DNA of 64,000 nucleotides from Tolypeutes matacus (lineage: Eukaryota; Chordata; Mammalia; Cingulata; Chlamyphoridae). The DNA lies in the NCBI GenBank assembly GCA_026826555.1, contig JAKSZT010000142.1, positions 3,131,004-3,195,003 on the forward strand. Direction: 5' to 3'. The notes below the pieces were generated by a model, which worked only from the letters and a program-made list of their open reading frames with translations, searched no databases and had not been told where the DNA came from. Positions 26,123-37,364 of the stretch are shown here, piece after piece. Position numbers and translations under genes: made by a program. The number at the start of each line of letters is the position of its first letter. The stretch's first letter is position 1.

Positions 26123-26441
26123 TTTTTTTTTTTTTTTTTTTATTATGGGTAAAAATCAAAATTCTCACAATACATACAAACATTTGTAAAATGATATATA
26201 AATATATATGCATATATGTGTATTTGCTTACAAAAATGTCATTTTATATATATATATATATACATATATTTTAAGAGGTGCTTAGATTACCTAAAATATT
26301 ATACGGAACCCACTCGGATTCCCATGTTGCCCACCTCCCACACCTCCCACCACATCCAACACAAACATCTCCCATAGTGTGGCCCACCAACCTCAATGAA
26401 CTTACACCTCCTGGAGCCTTGCCACCAACCATAGACCACAG
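26123..26441 (-). repeat. Copy 4 of the 3' module, reversed and 5'-truncated
   Basis: It begins on the plus strand with an 18-20 base T run (the A tail) and 'attatgggtaaaaatc', then continues as the reverse complement of the module to 26441. It lies inside L1 ORF2 text and forms an inverted pair with copy 3. Confidence 0.8.
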
Positions 26442-26700
26442 TTTTATAGTAAGTCTTGGTATAAGTATTCTAGATTTACCCTTTAAGATTGCCTTGGCTC
26501 TTCCTGGCTTTTTCTATTTCCTTATGTATTTTATAATCAACTGGTCAATTAAAAAAAATGTCTTGTTGAGGCTCAGACTGGGAGAATGCTAAAGATAATT
26601 GGAGTATTTATAACTCATGAATTTAGCACTTTTCTCCATATATTTAGATGCTCATTTAAAAAAAAATTAAACATTCATATTATTTGCCTCCTTAACTCTT

Positions 26701-28328
26701 TAATATTATTATTTACATAAAGCTATGCCCTAATAGTGAACCATCCTTGCATTCTTAGAGTAAAACCTAGTAGTTATAATAAGGGCTAAAAATATCAAGA
26801 TTTGAGGATGTGACAGCATAAATTTGTAAAAGCCCATGGCATTATTTGATAAGTTGAAAATGATCTGGTAATTTTAACTTCTGGTAATCTATCATTGAAA
26901 TAGTCTTTCACATATAAGTACAATCTAATTAGAATATAAGAAGAATTGTAACACTTTTATAACCACAATTTATTAGAAAAAGCAAAAATTTAATGTGCAG
27001 ATTGTTGTGACATGAGACCATTTATTCATTTAAAAATGCACAATTGTAGGACAATCAGCAAACTTTATTCTTTTATTTACAAATTCTAAAGCAAAATGAT
27101 AAGAATACAAATATTTACTTCTGAATAACAGGTATGAAGATCTTTATTATATTATCTTCTTACGTTTCTGTGTTAAAATGATTCAAAATATTTTTTAACC
27201 TTTCTATTAATGGGGTCTTCAGTCAGATATGAACTGTTTCATGTTTCTTTCAGACTTTTTTTCTTTTTTCCAGCTCTCATTAAAAAAAAAAAAAAGTTGT
27301 CTTACTGTCTATCTGTTCTTAGATACTTAGTATATCTTCCTTGATATCTTGTTTCATAAATTCTGGTTGGTATTACTCATGTTTGATTGGGTATCATTGA
27401 CCTGGGAAGGCTTTACCCATCTACAACAACATGGGAATATTTCTGTTAGATCCCTCTTTGTTTACCAGAGCTCTGCATTTTAATAACTTTATAAATTATA
27501 TGGATGTGTAACAAAAATGTTCAGACATACAGCCACTTGACTGAGAAAGGAAATTAAGTGGGGCAGTTGAAAACCATGAGCAAGCAAAAATTATGCTGTC
27601 TCTCAACACTTTACCCCCAGATCTGCTAAATCCAGAGGCCCGAAGGAAAAGCCAGGCCCCATGGGAAAGTTTCCACAGATTTGGCCCCTTTTTCATTTTA
27701 AGGAAAAAAAAGTTGGGAAGCCATCTCAATTTGGTCAACTGCAGATATTTCAAGGATTCAGGGTTTATTATCACTACTCATCTGACTTTCAGCAGTAACC
27801 ATAAGACTGACTCACATTTTCAATGTTCCATGTTCTCTCTACTCAGTATCACATTTCTGGGTCCTACTTCTAAATAGAAAACCATTTGACCCTTCCTGCA
27901 TTTATATGCCCTGAACTATTATGCAATATAGAAATGGATTTCAAGTTGAAAAGGATATCTTCTTTGCTTATGCAGGAACAATAAATTTGTTCCTGAAACT
28001 CTAAAATGGGTCAGGAGTCTTCCACACACTCTTACTTACAGGATTATGCATTTTTTCAAGGCTAGTGAAGATATAGATCATATATTTGCTGCAATTTTCC
28101 TCAAACTTATTGGCTTCTAGCAGATAGTCTTCATAATCTCTGCTAAGATATTATGGTGTTTTGTGTTTTTTTTTAATTTTATATTGCTCAAGTGACTCTT
28201 TTTTTGCCATTTCAGTGGATTTTAGAATGTGGACTTAAGTGAGTATATATTTCATATCTGAACTTTATCTCACAGATTTTAATCTTTTATAATTTTGTTT
28301 TAAGTAACACATGCCAATAGCCAAAGAA
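26701..28328. other. Upstream flank of the OR4 pseudogene
   Basis: No gene is supported. Overlapping open frames at 27496-27877 on both strands carry no recognised motif. Short A and T runs occur. Confidence 0.45.
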
Positions 28329-29198
28329 ATGGAAAGATAAAATCACTCCATGGTGTCTGAGTTAATTTTGATGGGGCTCACAGAGTTTCATCAGTTAAAG
28401 ATTTTCTTTATCTTATATTTTTCCATTATCTACATATCCATTGTGTTAGGTAACCTCATAATTATCTCTGTAGTTAAAGTGGACCCTCAATTGCACTTTC
28501 CAATGTCCTTACTACTAGCCACCCTCTCCTTTATTGACATGTCACTGGCCGCCTTTGCTACTCCTAAAATGATCTCTGATTTAATTAGTAAATGTAAGAC
28601 CATTTCCTATGAAGGCTGTATGACCCAGATGTTTTTCCTTCACTTTTTAGGTGGAAGTGAGATGATGTTGTTCATAGCTATGACAATTGATAGATACATT
28701 GCTATATGCAAACCCATCCATTATAAAATATCACGAGCCATCGTGCTTGCATTGGCCTTGCATTTCTCCCCTGAACCACTGGTTTTATACACACTATGAG
28801 CCAAATGATTTTCACAGTGACTTTGCCATTCTGTAGTTCTAATGTTGTGGATAGGTTTTTTGTGATCTACCTCAGTTGATCAAACTTACCTGCTCTGACA
28901 CTTACATCTTGGAGCTATTGGTCATTGCAGACAGCAGACTACTCTCTTTGTTCTCCTATAGTATCATCCTGATTACACTCCAGCATCACTTCTCCAGTGG
29001 GTCTTCCAAGGCCTTGTCCACTCCTTCAGCCCACATCACAGTAATGGTACTGTTTTTGGACCTTGCATCTTTATCTATATGTGGCCATTCAGCAGCATCT
29101 TTATAGATAAGATCCTCTCTCTGTTTTATACAATCTTTACTCTCCTTTTAAATACAATCATCTACACATTCTGGAATAAAGACATGAAAAAGCAATAA
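28329..29198 (+). pseudogene. OR4-family olfactory receptor pseudogene
   Basis: This is a full-length but broken odorant receptor of the OR4K/OR4L type. The ancestral start at 28329 is identified by a MER-x-NHS N-terminus matching the intact receptor at 9.9 kb, but codon 4 is TAA (28338-28340). The frame then stays open to 28799 and shows GNL in TM1, FATPKMISDL, GCMTQMFFLHFLGGSEMML and IDRYIAICKPIHY at the end of TM3. After a stop the match continues in other frames: TLPFCSSNVVD near 28825, KLTCSDTYILELLVIADS near 28879, SSGSSKALSTPSAHIT near 28995, then WPF and a degraded TM7 to TAA at 29198. TM5 has lost several codons. An in-frame Met at 28350 does not rescue it, because the frame fails after TM3/TM4. 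The exact subfamily is unclear. Confidence 0.88.
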
Positions 29199-29316
29199 CA
29201 AAAATAAAGAACAAGCTTGTGAGTTCATAATCAAGTGGAATTATGAAAGAATTAAAAGAGATCTCAAAATCCCATAGAGATGGATATAGTAACCAATGGA
29301 ATTTTATCTTTTGTTT
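29199..29316. other. 3' flank of OR4 pseudogene
   Basis: Short spacer with no recognised content before the next repeat. Confidence 0.4.
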
Positions 29317-29860
29317 TAGTCAGCCAAATGGATGCTGATGCAAAATACCAATAATCAGTTGGATTTTATAAACGATATTTATTTGGGGTAGAAGCTTACA
29401 GTTACCAGCCCATAAAGCATAAATTAATTCCCTCACCCAACTCTGTGAGTGTTCCGGCTTTCTGGGTTCCTCTCTTACCAGGGCTTATTCTCTCCAGGCT
29501 CAGCTGCTTGTTCTCTTCACAAGACCAGCTGCAGACTATCAGGAGAATGGCTCATCTATCTTCCCAGGACCTTCTCTCCCTCCTTACAACCAACCTCCTC
29601 CATGTGCTCACTTCCTCAGGCTCCAGCAGCACAACTCAGCATCATAATTCCAACTCACAACTCCAACTCTGTCCTTTGCCATGTATTTTATCTTTGATTC
29701 CCCACCCACCAAGGGGCAGGGCTCAATGCCCTACTGTCATGGTCCAATCAAAGCCTTAATCATAACTTAATCATGCCCAGATGAACAGAGACCAGTTTAC
29801 AAGAATAATCCAATATCTCTTTTTGGAATTCATAACTATATCAAACTGCCACATCTTTCC
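29317..29860. repeat. Interspersed repeat of the 15849/37365 type
   Basis: It starts 'gttttagtcagcc', has 'ggattttataaacgatattt' near 29353, CT-rich middle text, and ends 'atatcaaactgccac' at 29837-29851. Block order and ends match the family I recall from sloths and armadillos. The open frames 29445-29759 lie within the CT-rich part and are not genes. Confidence 0.6.
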
Positions 29861-30489
29861 ATTTGGCAAGAGGGGAAGAGTTACTTAATTTATGCACAGG
29901 ATAGATGTATTTTGGTAGGCTGAAGCTAATGTCATTTTTGTGGAAGTTTAAATAAGGGTAGACTGGCATGTATGGATGCTAATAGCCAAAGAGAGAAATT
30001 ATCCTGAATATTTGTCTTTTGACTTTTAATACCATAGTAGCTCTTCTATAGTCCCCTCACTATAGCAAAGAACTGCTAGTCTGAAGATTACATTTCCTAA
30101 ATCCCCTTGCAAGCATTTTCCTTTGTGGTCCTATGGGCGGAAGACATTCACATGGTATCAGAAGGTGGGAAAAAGGGAAAGCCTTTATATTTCTCTACTC
30201 CTAACTCTGGCTGCAGCAGTAATGGGCAACTGTGGACTCCAGCAATATTGGTGGAGATTCCAGCAGCTTCAGTAAGATTGAAGACTCTAAAGCTTCAGCA
30301 ACTGTGTGAGCCCTTGAATGCTTACTCAATAGTAGGACTGTGGTTCAAAGAGCAACAATAGTAGAACTGTCCATAGCACTTATGGGCTCTGGGTAATATC
30401 ACTTCCTTTTTTGTTTATCCAGCCTGTGGGGTGGTAGGCCTTTCTTTCAGTTACTGAATTCTTAGTAATATCACTTTCCTATTTCTTGC
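29861..30489. repeat. Unassigned old repeat
   Basis: The segment from 'gattacatttcctaaatccccttgcaagc' (30086) onwards resembles old LTR or DNA-transposon families of placental mammals. I cannot decide which. The open frame 30107-30361 has no protein family signature. Confidence 0.35.
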
Positions 30490-31319
30490 CTCATTTCTGA
30501 GCTGTAGATTTTTTATTTTCAACTTTTGCAATCTTCCCCAGGTATCTTGAAGAAATCTCAAGCCCAAAATATATAAAAACTGAATAATTACATACCTTCA
30601 GAAATATGTTCTTTTTCCTGCATGTCCTATTTGTTGGTAAGATCACGATCAGATTTATGGTCCAATCTAGGAATAAAAATTTAGCTACTATTATATGAAT
30701 GTTGGTGTACTTAATGTTGTTCTTCATTCCCATCTGATGGTCTGTTCACTTTTCTTCACCATTTTTCTCTCTATTCTCTGGGTTGCATAATCTCTATAGG
30801 TGTACCTTCAGATTCACTGGTTCTTTCTTCTGCCAGCTCAAATCTTTTTGTGAGATCCTTGAGATTTTTCATTTTAGTCATTGTATTTCTCATTTTCATT
30901 TGGTTCTTTTTAATAATTTCTGTTTCTTTACTGATATTGTCTATTTGGTGAGATATTGCCATCAAACCTTTATTTAATTCTTTACATAAGGTTTCCTTTA
31001 GTTCCATGAACCTATATAATAGCTGCTTTGAAGTCTTTGTCTGCAAAGTTCAATGTCTGTGCCCCTTCAAAATCAGTTTCTATTGCCTGTTTTTTCCTCC
31101 TTTAAAAAAATATATATGCTTCTTTGCATGTTTCATTATCTCTTGTTGAAAACTGGATATATTAGTCACTCTGGATACTGACCATGCTACTCCGTTCCCC
31201 ACCCAAGTTTGATGTTGTTGTTTGCTTGGTTGTTTGTTTAATGTCTTGGATAAACTAACTGTATGAACTCTATATCCTCTGTGGTATGAAGCCTCTGATG
31301 TCCCTGCTTAGATTTCTTT
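30490..31319 (-). repeat. L1 5' part with ORF1 remnant
   Basis: In reverse complement this is L1 5' text. A 91-codon frame at 31046-30771 on the minus strand encodes a charged, heptad-like helix (MKMRNTMTKMKNLKDL and similar), consistent with the coiled coil of L1 ORF1p. The rest of ORF1 is absent. L1 5' UTR-like text runs to about 31315 and seems to resume after 33880, so the nested insertions at 31322-33880 split this element. Confidence 0.65.
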
Positions 31320-31321
31320 CA

Positions 31322-31531
31322 TTATTATTTTTTTACTTTTTAAAAATTGTATTGAAGTATATCATTTATACATGAACATACATAAAAAAAAGTGAATAGT
31401 AAAAGTTGTGAACTTACAAAACAAACATGCATAACATCATTCAGGGGTCCCATACATCACCCAACCACCAAAATTTTGCATCGTTGTGAAACATTTGTGA
31501 CAAATTATTACAGAATATTGTCAAAATATTA
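31322..31531 (-). repeat. Retroelement 3' end 'A', left part
   Basis: T-rich start, then 'gtattgaagtatatcattta', 'gttgtgaacttacaaaaca' and 'gttgtgaaacatttgtgaca'. It matches element B (31602-31837) and a third copy near 33712-33880. The mariner at 31532-33640 interrupts it, and the match to B resumes at 33641 ('tacaactaactat'). Confidence 0.7.
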
Positions 31532-31589
31532 TTAGGTTGGTGCAAAAGTAATTGTGTTTTGCATTGTTGAAACTTGTCATTTGATATTG

Positions 31590-31601
31590 GAATACATTCT
31601 T
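31590..31601. repeat. Left target-site duplication, 12 bp
   Basis: 'gaatacattctt' here is repeated exactly at 32447-32458. Together they bracket the retroelement B plus SINE insertion inside the mariner. Confidence 0.85.
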
Positions 31602-31852
31602 TTTTCTTTTTTTAACAGTTAATTGAAGTATATCATTCATTCATGAACATTCATAAACTATAAGTGTTTAGTTAACACCATGAACTTACAAAACAAACAT
31701 GTATAATCATGCAGGGCTCCCACACATCACCCCCCCAAACACCCCGCATTGTTGTGAAACATCTGTTAATGAATCATGAAAGAGTATCATCAAAGTATTA
31801 CTACTAACTATAGTCTGTATCTTCCTCCCCTATACATTTTTTAAAGATGTAT

Positions 31853-31895
<43 letters not shown>

Positions 31896-32446
31896 CTTTT
31901 ACCCATTTTTTAAGCCCCCCCAAGCCCCGTTTTTGCTCTTTCTGTGTCCATTCGTTGGGCAACTCTCTGTGCCCATTTTCTGCTTCTCTTCTCATCCTTC
32001 TCCTCCTGTCTGCACTGGGATTCAATCTTCAGAACCTCCGATGTGGGAGAGAGGCCTCCTAATGCCTGCGTCACCTTAGTTTCTGGTTTTTCCGTGCGTC
32101 TCATCTTGGCTTTCCCTTGTGTCACTCTCCTGTTACATCATCATCTTGCTGCAAGGCTCGCGGGGCCTGGCAGCTCACCCGCTCATGGGACTTAACAGCT
32201 CACCCAGGTCCTGGTGGCTTACCTGCTTGCAAAGCCTGGAGGATCACCGGGGCCTGGCAGTGCACCTGTGCATGAGGCCTGGTGGCCCACAAACATTCTA
32301 TATTTTTCTTTTTTTATTTTTACTGGCAGGTCCCGGGGATTGAACCAACTTCCCTCCATAAGGGAGATGGATGCCCAACCACCTGAGCCACATCCCTCCC
32401 CCTGCTATCTCTCTTAATGTTGACCAAAGATGCCCATCCTATATGA
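31602..32446 (-). repeat. Retroelement 3' end 'B' carrying a SINE
   Basis: It begins with a T-rich tract (reverse A tail), then the same blocks as element A ('gaagtatatcattcattcat', 'catgaacttacaaaacaaac', 'gcattgttgtgaaacatctg'). It is interrupted by the SINE at 31838-32404 and ends near 32446. Exact 12 bp duplications flank it. Confidence 0.75.
31838..32404 (-). repeat. tRNA-derived SINE with (TAAA)n tail
   Basis: On the minus strand the head is at 32404. A polymerase III A-box-like string lies at the reverse complement of 32380-32390 (tggctcaggtg) and a B box at the reverse complement of 32336-32346 (ggttcaatccc). The body runs down to a (TAAA)n tail, seen as (TTTA)n at 31850-31896. This head and tail arrangement is what I know from xenarthran SINEs derived from tRNA-Ala, and it is the best hint to the organism. 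The several open frames across it (for example 31944-32195) are not genes. Confidence 0.75.
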
Positions 32447-32458
32447 GAATACATTCTT
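32447..32458. repeat. Right target-site duplication, 12 bp
   Basis: Exact copy of 31590-31601. Mariner sequence resumes immediately after it. Confidence 0.85.
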
Positions 32459-32560
32459 AAATGTGGTTATGTTATACATCATTTTAATATGCATTTCTCA
32501 CTTTATGTTTTTCTGCTAATGACTTAGTACTTGCTGTTTATTTTATAGTTATTTTAGACT

Positions 32561-33579
32561 ATGAAAATGATGTTAGACAAAAAACAAATTTGAACAATTT
32601 TCTTATTTGAGGTCAAAATGGGTCGTAAAGCAGCGGTCAACGATGCATTTGGCCAGGAATTGCTAATTAGCATATAGTGCTGTGGTGGTCCAAGTTTTGC
32701 AAAGGAGATGAGAGACTTGAAAATGAGGAATGTAGGGGCCAGCATCGGAAATTGACAACGACCAGTTGAGAGCAATCATCAAAGCTGATCCTCTTACAAT
32801 TACACGAGAAGACCATAGACCTCAGTGTCGACCATTCTATGGTCTTTCAGCATTTGAAGCAAATTAGAAAGGTGAAAAAGCTCAGTAAGTGGGTGCTTCA
32901 TGAGCTGACCGAAAATTTAAAATATTGTCATTTTGAAATGTCTTCTCTTATTCTATGCAACAACAAGAAACCATTTCTCAATCAGATTTTGACGTGTGAT
33001 GAAAAGTGGATTTTATATTACAACCTGTGGTGGCCAGCTCAGTAGTTGGACCAAAAAGAAGCTTCAAAACACTTCCCAAAGCCAAACTTGCACCAAAAAT
33101 AGGTCATGGTCACTGTTTGGTGGTCTGCTGCCAGCCTGATCCACTACAGCTTTCTGAATCCCAGCAAAACCACTACATCTGAGAAGTATGCTCAGAAAAT
33201 CAATGAGATGCACCAAAAACTGCAACACCTGTACCCGGCATTGATCAACAGAAAGGGCCTAATTCTTCTCCACAACAATGCACAACCGCATAATGCACCT
33301 GCAATGCTTCAAAAGTTGAACGAATTGGGCTATGACGTTTTGCCTCAACCAACATACTTATCTGACCTCTCGCCAACTGACTACTACTTTTTCAAGCATC
33401 TTGACAAGATTTGCAGGGAAAATGCTTCCACAACCAGCAGGATGCAGAAATTGTTCTCCAAGAGTTTGTTGAATCCCAAAGATGAATTTTTATTCTACAG
33501 GAATAAACAAGTCATTTCTTGTTGGCAAAAAGTGTTGATTATAATGGTTCCTATTTTGATTAATAAAGATGTGTCTTAG
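32561..33579 (+). pseudogene. Mariner transposase pseudogene
   Basis: This is the remnant of an Hsmar1-like DD34D transposase (about 340 residues when whole), an enzyme that cuts and pastes mariner ends at TA. The start is at 32561 (MKMMLDKKQI), followed by an early stop, a small deletion after MGRKAA and further shifts. Two longer open pieces remain, at 32839-33045 and 33106-33579. The first catalytic Asp is present in LTCDEKWILY (near 32990). The second is replaced by Asn in LHNNAQPH (near 33270). The third is present in LSPTDYYFFKHL (near 33370). The loss of one catalytic residue and the broken frame make it inactive. Confidence 0.9.
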
Positions 33580-33640
33580 TCTAGTTATAATGATTTGAAA
33601 TTCATGGTCTGAAATCACAATTACTTTTCCATCAAACTAA

Positions 33641-33880
33641 TACAACTAACTATATTCTATATCTTACATTTGGTGTATTTTTCCCCTACTCCACCCTAGT
33701 TTTTTAATATATTTTTATTACAGAAGTTGTGAACTTACAAAATAGTAATGCACATGTTAGAATTCCCATACAACATCCCTTCACAAACACAACACACTGT
33801 GGTGGAACATTTGTTACAGATGATGAGATAATGTCATCAGACATTTACCACCAACCAAGGTCTAGCTTTTCTATTAATGA
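33641..33880 (-). repeat. Element A right part and a third related copy
   Basis: 33641-33700 continues element A after the mariner ('ctaactatattctatatctt'). 33700-33880 starts again with 'ttttttaatatatttttatta' and repeats the 'gttgtgaacttacaaaa' block, so it is another copy of the same 3' end, shorter and more diverged. Confidence 0.6.
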
Positions 33881-35180
33881 TTTGCTTCTGGGTCAGCATA
33901 AGTAATTTATTGGTCAAATGTTATGCTTAAGCCCCCCTTGAAATGCTTTCCAAGCAACTGGGCTGCTCCTTACAGAAATGCAGTTAAGCAACACCTAGTG
34001 ATGAACCAGTTTTCTGTAGAGAGAGCTTATCAGAATGGACCAACATACCATATTAATTGATGTATATGGGTTCCCTGCTTTGTAAGACTCACCTATGTAG
34101 TAATTAAATTTAATGTCATATAGTCATTGTGACCCTCACTCAGAAATTCTCTAAATACTTTATAGGCATCTGTGAACAGATGGTTAATGAGACTTTCACT
34201 GGGACATCCCAAGTTTGAGATATTTCTGCTCCAACGGTTTGTCCTTCAAAAACTTGCAGCTTTGATCACACTAGTCACTTTGTTAATTTTACAGCCACTT
34301 GTGCCAGTGAGGTTTCTTCCTTTTGTTAATAGAGCTGTGTGAGGCTTGGGAAATATTTATATTTATGACTCATGCCCTGCTCTGACTTCTCCTGAGTAGG
34401 TACATCCTAGCAGAGGGCCCCAGTCTGTCCTATCTTCAAGGTTTACTGTGATTCCAGTAGTATCTTCTTGGGTGTCTCTTACCCTCATTCTTTCTGTTAC
34501 CTTGACATTCTGTTTATTGCTACCATCAGCACGGAACTTTCAGAAACTTCTTAATTGCTCTATACCAAAACCTCCATTGTTTTCAACAATGCCTTTAGGC
34601 ATGGGATTGTTCAAGCTCTGTTCCAAATAAAAGTAGAGACCACCAGAGGAACTATAAAGGTCTTTGTCTTTATGACCTGCCTCTCTCTCTGGGAAGAAAC
34701 TCTGTGCCACTTCTCAGGTGCCTGTTGTGGTGACAGTGAGTCACTTCTTTCAAAGTTAATCACCTGTTCTATAATCAGACACTGCTGGGGGTTGAGGGAA
34801 ACACTGGTCATTTCAACTTGCTTGCCGCTCTTGTCATGGGACTTCCATCAAATGAGCTAACTGGAAGAGGGGGGTAATCATAGCCCCGGTGTCCTCAGCC
34901 ATATGTGGAATAGAGCCTCTTCAACAAGTAGGTGCTGGTGGGAGGAAGGGGGATGAAAGCATCAGTCCTCTTGGCAGCAGCACTTGTCCATAATTGAGCT
35001 ACTGCAACACCTGTATCCTAACAAGGCTAGAACCTGAAACCTTAGCCTTAACTGAAAGTTGGGGAGAAAGTCTGTATCCTTGGCCACACTTGCCCCAGAC
35101 TAGGGATTCCATAATATGAATCTGGGATAAAGGGGAAGGAGAGGGAGTGGTAGTGGCCTAAATAGCACAGACTTGCTATT
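33881..35180 (-). repeat. Probable L1 5' UTR continuation
   Basis: GC-richer text with no frame follows the nested insertions and seems to continue the 30490-31319 L1 in reverse complement. The similarity is to L1 5' UTR style, not to specific blocks I can cite, so the limits are loose. Open frames at 34448-34860 lack protein motifs. Confidence 0.4.
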
Positions 35181-37364
35181 CTTACCAAGATACAGTAGAT
35201 TTTCTTGAATGAATGTTTCTCAATTTCCTATATACTCTTAGGTTAGGACAATTCCCAGAGACTCTAAATGATTGTTCTTAATAATTTTCTGCAATTAAAT
35301 GCTGTTTTGTTTGGAAAAGAGTCCAGCATTCTTCTCACTCTGACATTCCAAAAGTCCCCACCTCACTTAATTATGAGGCAGAAAATATGTAGATGATATT
35401 TTGAAACTTACACTCTACTGTACACATACGATATATTATCCCTCATGCTTAACATATTACCCAAGCTCCACAATTCTACCTGCTAATTTGACCATGCCAT
35501 CCCCCTTTGTAGCCTTAAGTTGGGTTTTTATAATTTCTTACCTAAATTATTGGAATAACATTATTTTTTCCTCCACACTGCCAGTACCAAGACCTTCTAA
35601 AAACTCAATTGTCAGCTCAGCTGACAATTCTATGCTTGGGATGAACCTCTTTGTCAGCCACATTACAAAGTAAAAGAACAAAGCACCAGCAGAACTAAAA
35701 ATAATTTGTTGAAAGAAATTCTAAATTATTGAGAAACATTTTTGCAGTATGACTTTACTTCCATTATTATTAACGATAAAATTAATATAAAATCTATATT
35801 GTGCCATCATATATTAACTAGCAATCCTATGATTTCCTATTATTAATAGCAAGGCATTTGAAAAGTAAATATACAAAGCATAAAGTCAATCTCTACAATA
35901 TTCTTTGCAATATTAATAGTCACATGATAATCAATGAAGGGCTTGAAATTTTTTATGAAATGTAATAAAAAGCATTTTGACCATTCCTTACTAAATAACA
36001 AAATAACAAAAGCACAAGCCACTGAAGAAATACTTGTGTCTTTTGCCATTATAAAAATGGCTAAAATGAGCTATATAATGATAAATAAATTAAACTCCTT
36101 GTCAGCAAACACTTCTGAAAGGTGCATCAAAACCACAACTAATGATTTGAAAATCAAGCAAAATAATAAAATTTGACTTGTGGGAGAGAATTTTGACTTA
36201 TATTATATAAAATATATGGCTGTTTATAGCATATATATATATATATATATAATTTTCTCTTTAACTGTAAATGACAAATGAAAACAATGTCTATGGCAAA
36301 AATATACATTAAGCCATGGATAAAGTGAATTGGGCAGGAATTAAATAAGGATTTGAAGATAAATGAAAAAGATATCACCTATTTGAAGGTCATTCATGGT
36401 ATAATATGTTCACAAGATATTAAAATGACTGAAGTATCTGACTTTAATTGCTGTAAAAACAATACCTTGTGAAACCAACATTCTTTATAATATTTTATGA
36501 TAAAATGATTTATTATTATGAAATTGTTGTGCCATATAGAAATTCTCTAAAAATCTCATGGCAACCTATCTAAATGTAAAAAATATTTATTATTACTATT
36601 TAGTGAGCATATGTTAGTTGCACAAAAAATATGTATATATTTTAATGCATTTAATACATATTTGTGTTTTATCTTATAAATTTATAATTAATGTTTTGTT
36701 ATCTATAATATATGCTTTTAGTAGTAAATGTATAAAATACATAAATAAATGAGATCATTGCTCTAAAAATATATATATATGTGCAAATTTCCTGGGAGTA
36801 AGAAGACAACATGGGAGTAATGTGAAGAAGAAAGGTCCATTAAATCAAAGCTCTCTACACTGTCAAAAGTATCAATGTCATCAATATAATCAAAGCTGCA
36901 GTTTTATTGAAAGAGAAACTGTTGAAGCAGAGAAATCTCAAAACGGGGAAGTTGTTGTCAGAGTCTCATGATTGCAACTAAGTTACAGCCATTCTAAAGG
37001 AATTTAGGAGATTTCAAATTGGGAAGTCACAATGATTGGTTGACATTTAAGTTCTTCATTGCATAGTAGGATATTACAAAACAGGGAACAGATATAAATT
37101 GGTTAGTATAGTATTCTTATCCATTTTTAATAGGCTATCCCTACCATTCCAAGACAAACTTATCACTAAATGTTGCTCAGTTTGTAACTTTATTAGGTAA
37201 GCTCTGCTTTCTAGGAAAGCCCCGTCTTATGCCAATTTTTATTTTATGGAAAGAGCATTCCAAATCTCAAAAAACGGTTTGTCTCAGCAACTCCCAATGC
37301 AGGTGACCACATTATTTTAAAAACACGTACTGTATCATAATAAACATTCTCCGTTTGTTGTTTT
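35181..37364. other. Intergenic DNA with a probable L2 piece
   Basis: 35430-35670 resembles L2 (a 'cctaaattattggaataaca' block followed by 'ctccacactgcc'). The remainder is AT-rich, with (AT)n at 36229-36252 and 36766-36780. No gene is supported. Confidence 0.4.

Larger units (their letters stand above)
24244..26700 (-). repeat. Composite minus-strand L1 region with two later insertions
   Basis: 24250-24440 reads as the reverse complement of an L1 3' terminus ('attaacattttgcattggtg'). 24990-25200 and 26050-26122 plus 26442-26560 read as the reverse complement of ORF2 segments (for example 'atagtaagtcttgg' at 26446 followed by 'agattgccttgg'). Module copy 4 splits this ORF2 text between 'aactatatag' and 'ttttatag', and copy 3 lies upstream. 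The 25691-26122 spacer is unassigned. All frames are broken. Confidence 0.65.
31532..33640 (+). mobile_element. Hsmar1-like mariner DNA transposon, interrupted
   Basis: The left terminal inverted repeat starts 'ttaggttggtgcaaaagtaa' at 31532, the Hsmar1/MADE1 type. The right end reads 'aattacttttccatcaaacta' and finishes at 33640. Both ends are flanked by the TA duplication expected of mariners (31530-31531 and 33641-33642). Removing the 31602-32458 insertion and its duplicated target leaves about 1.25 kb, near the ~1.29 kb of a full mariner. It is not active, because the transposase is broken. Confidence 0.9.

Noticed and set aside
29445..29759. Overlapping open frames of 104 and 82 codons
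   Set aside because: Same CT-rich repeat type as above.
31850..31896. (TTTA)n taken as an independent microsatellite
   Set aside because: It is the tail of the tRNA-derived SINE on the minus strand.
31944..32343. Several GC-rich open frames that could look like a small gene
   Set aside because: They lie wholly within the SINE, which has polymerase III boxes at its head.
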